From contig JBEHWO010000411.1 in the NCBI GenBank assembly GCA_040217695.1, positions 1 through 5,932 of the forward strand: 5,932 nt of DNA, in the 5' to 3' direction. Of this stretch, positions 5,770 through 5,932 are shown in pieces (the stretch's first letter is position 1; every line of letters begins with the position of its first letter). The stretch is from CALARM01 sp040217695. Its GTDB lineage: Bacteria > Vulcanimicrobiota > SpSt-956 > JAKJGF01. The notes under the pieces are model-generated. The model searched no databases. It was not told where the DNA came from and worked only from the letters and a program-made list of their open reading frames with translations. Made by a program: the position numbers and the translations under genes.

Positions 5770-5798
5770 ATTATATCACAGGTTATGTATTAAGGCAA
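5770..5798 (-). promoter_or_regulatory. Sigma-70-type promoter of the DUF3467 gene
   Basis: The minus strand carries TTGCCT (5793-5798, four of six consensus bases), a 17-base spacer and a perfect TATAAT (5770-5775) with an extended TG. The start point would be near 5763, about 22 bases before the ATG at 5740, enough for the AAGGAAGG ribosome site. The sequence around the -10 is almost the same as at the rpmE promoter. Confidence 0.7.
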
Positions 5799-5877
5799 CA
5801 TCTGATGATTGCGTTTTTTTACGACAGGTAAATTCACCTTTACTGAAAATTATAGTTAATGCATATAAATCTGTAAT

Positions 5878-5932
5878 TAGTGAATAGTGAGTAGTGAATA
5901 GTGAATGGCAGGTAATGTCTTATTTTATTCAC
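5878..5932. repeat. Heptamer-armed inverted repeat element, cut by the window edge
   Basis: Four heptamers, TAGTGAA, TAGTGAG, TAGTGAA, TAGTGAA (5878-5905), are followed by the core GTAATGTCTTATT (5912-5924) and then TTATTCAC, the apparent beginning of the complementary arm, where the window ends. The gene on the far side is not visible. Confidence 0.7.

Noticed and set aside
5795..5819. Plus-strand terminator-like sequence: GCAA...TTGC stem followed by seven Ts
   Set aside because: The stem has a bulge and only about six pairs, it overlaps the -35 of the DUF3467 promoter, and there is no plus-strand gene upstream for it to end.
1..5932. Mobile element or phage cargo, defence system, tRNA or rRNA gene
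   Set aside because: No transposase, integrase, phage, defence or structural-RNA signature is visible on either strand; every substantial frame is a housekeeping or conserved family gene.

Overview
This is a low-GC bacterial stretch in which all seven recognisable genes lie on the minus strand. It is best read from right to left: a DUF3467 protein, then rpmE (ribosomal protein bL31), tdk (thymidine kinase), a DUF1385 membrane protein, mtaB (tRNA methylthiotransferase), accD and accA (acetyl-CoA carboxylase carboxyltransferase). Most genes have clear Shine-Dalgarno sequences of the AAAGGAG or AAGGAAGG type and are intact. The genes themselves do not fix a phylum. The gene set, the low GC and the intergenic heptamer repeats would fit an anaerobic or uncultivated lineage, but that is only an inference.

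Layout. Positions 5741-5932 are an upstream region with a good sigma-70-type promoter for the DUF3467 gene and, at the window edge, a heptamer repeat element. DUF3467 occupies 5420-5740. A second, very strong promoter at 5348-5376 drives rpmE (5054-5293), which has an unusual leader. From there tdk (4407-4979), DUF1385 (3356-4324) and mtaB (2082-3359) follow with short gaps or an ATGA overlap, so rpmE-tdk-DUF1385-mtaB is probably one transcript. A 283-base gap (1799-2081) holds a second heptamer element, a candidate promoter and a dyad-symmetric leader. It is followed by accD (989-1798) and accA (11-976), a tight pair in which the accD stop overlaps the accA ribosome binding site.

Functionally the genes are housekeeping: ribosome assembly (bL31), nucleotide salvage (Tdk), tRNA modification at A37 (MtaB) and the first committed step of fatty-acid synthesis (AccA plus AccD; biotin carboxylase and carrier protein are not in the window). 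Two proteins, DUF3467 and DUF1385, have no settled function.

The unexplained material is between the genes. Three elements (1967-2026, 4999-5056, 5878-5932) share one plan: AGTGA-type heptamers on one side, a short GTAA-starting core, and complementary TCACT-type heptamers on the other, so that each can fold as a long hairpin. A different heptamer (TGACGCG) runs across the accA stop codon at the left edge. In two cases (accA and rpmE) the gene's stop codon comes from the repeat itself. I see no transposase, phage gene, CRISPR array, tRNA or rRNA.
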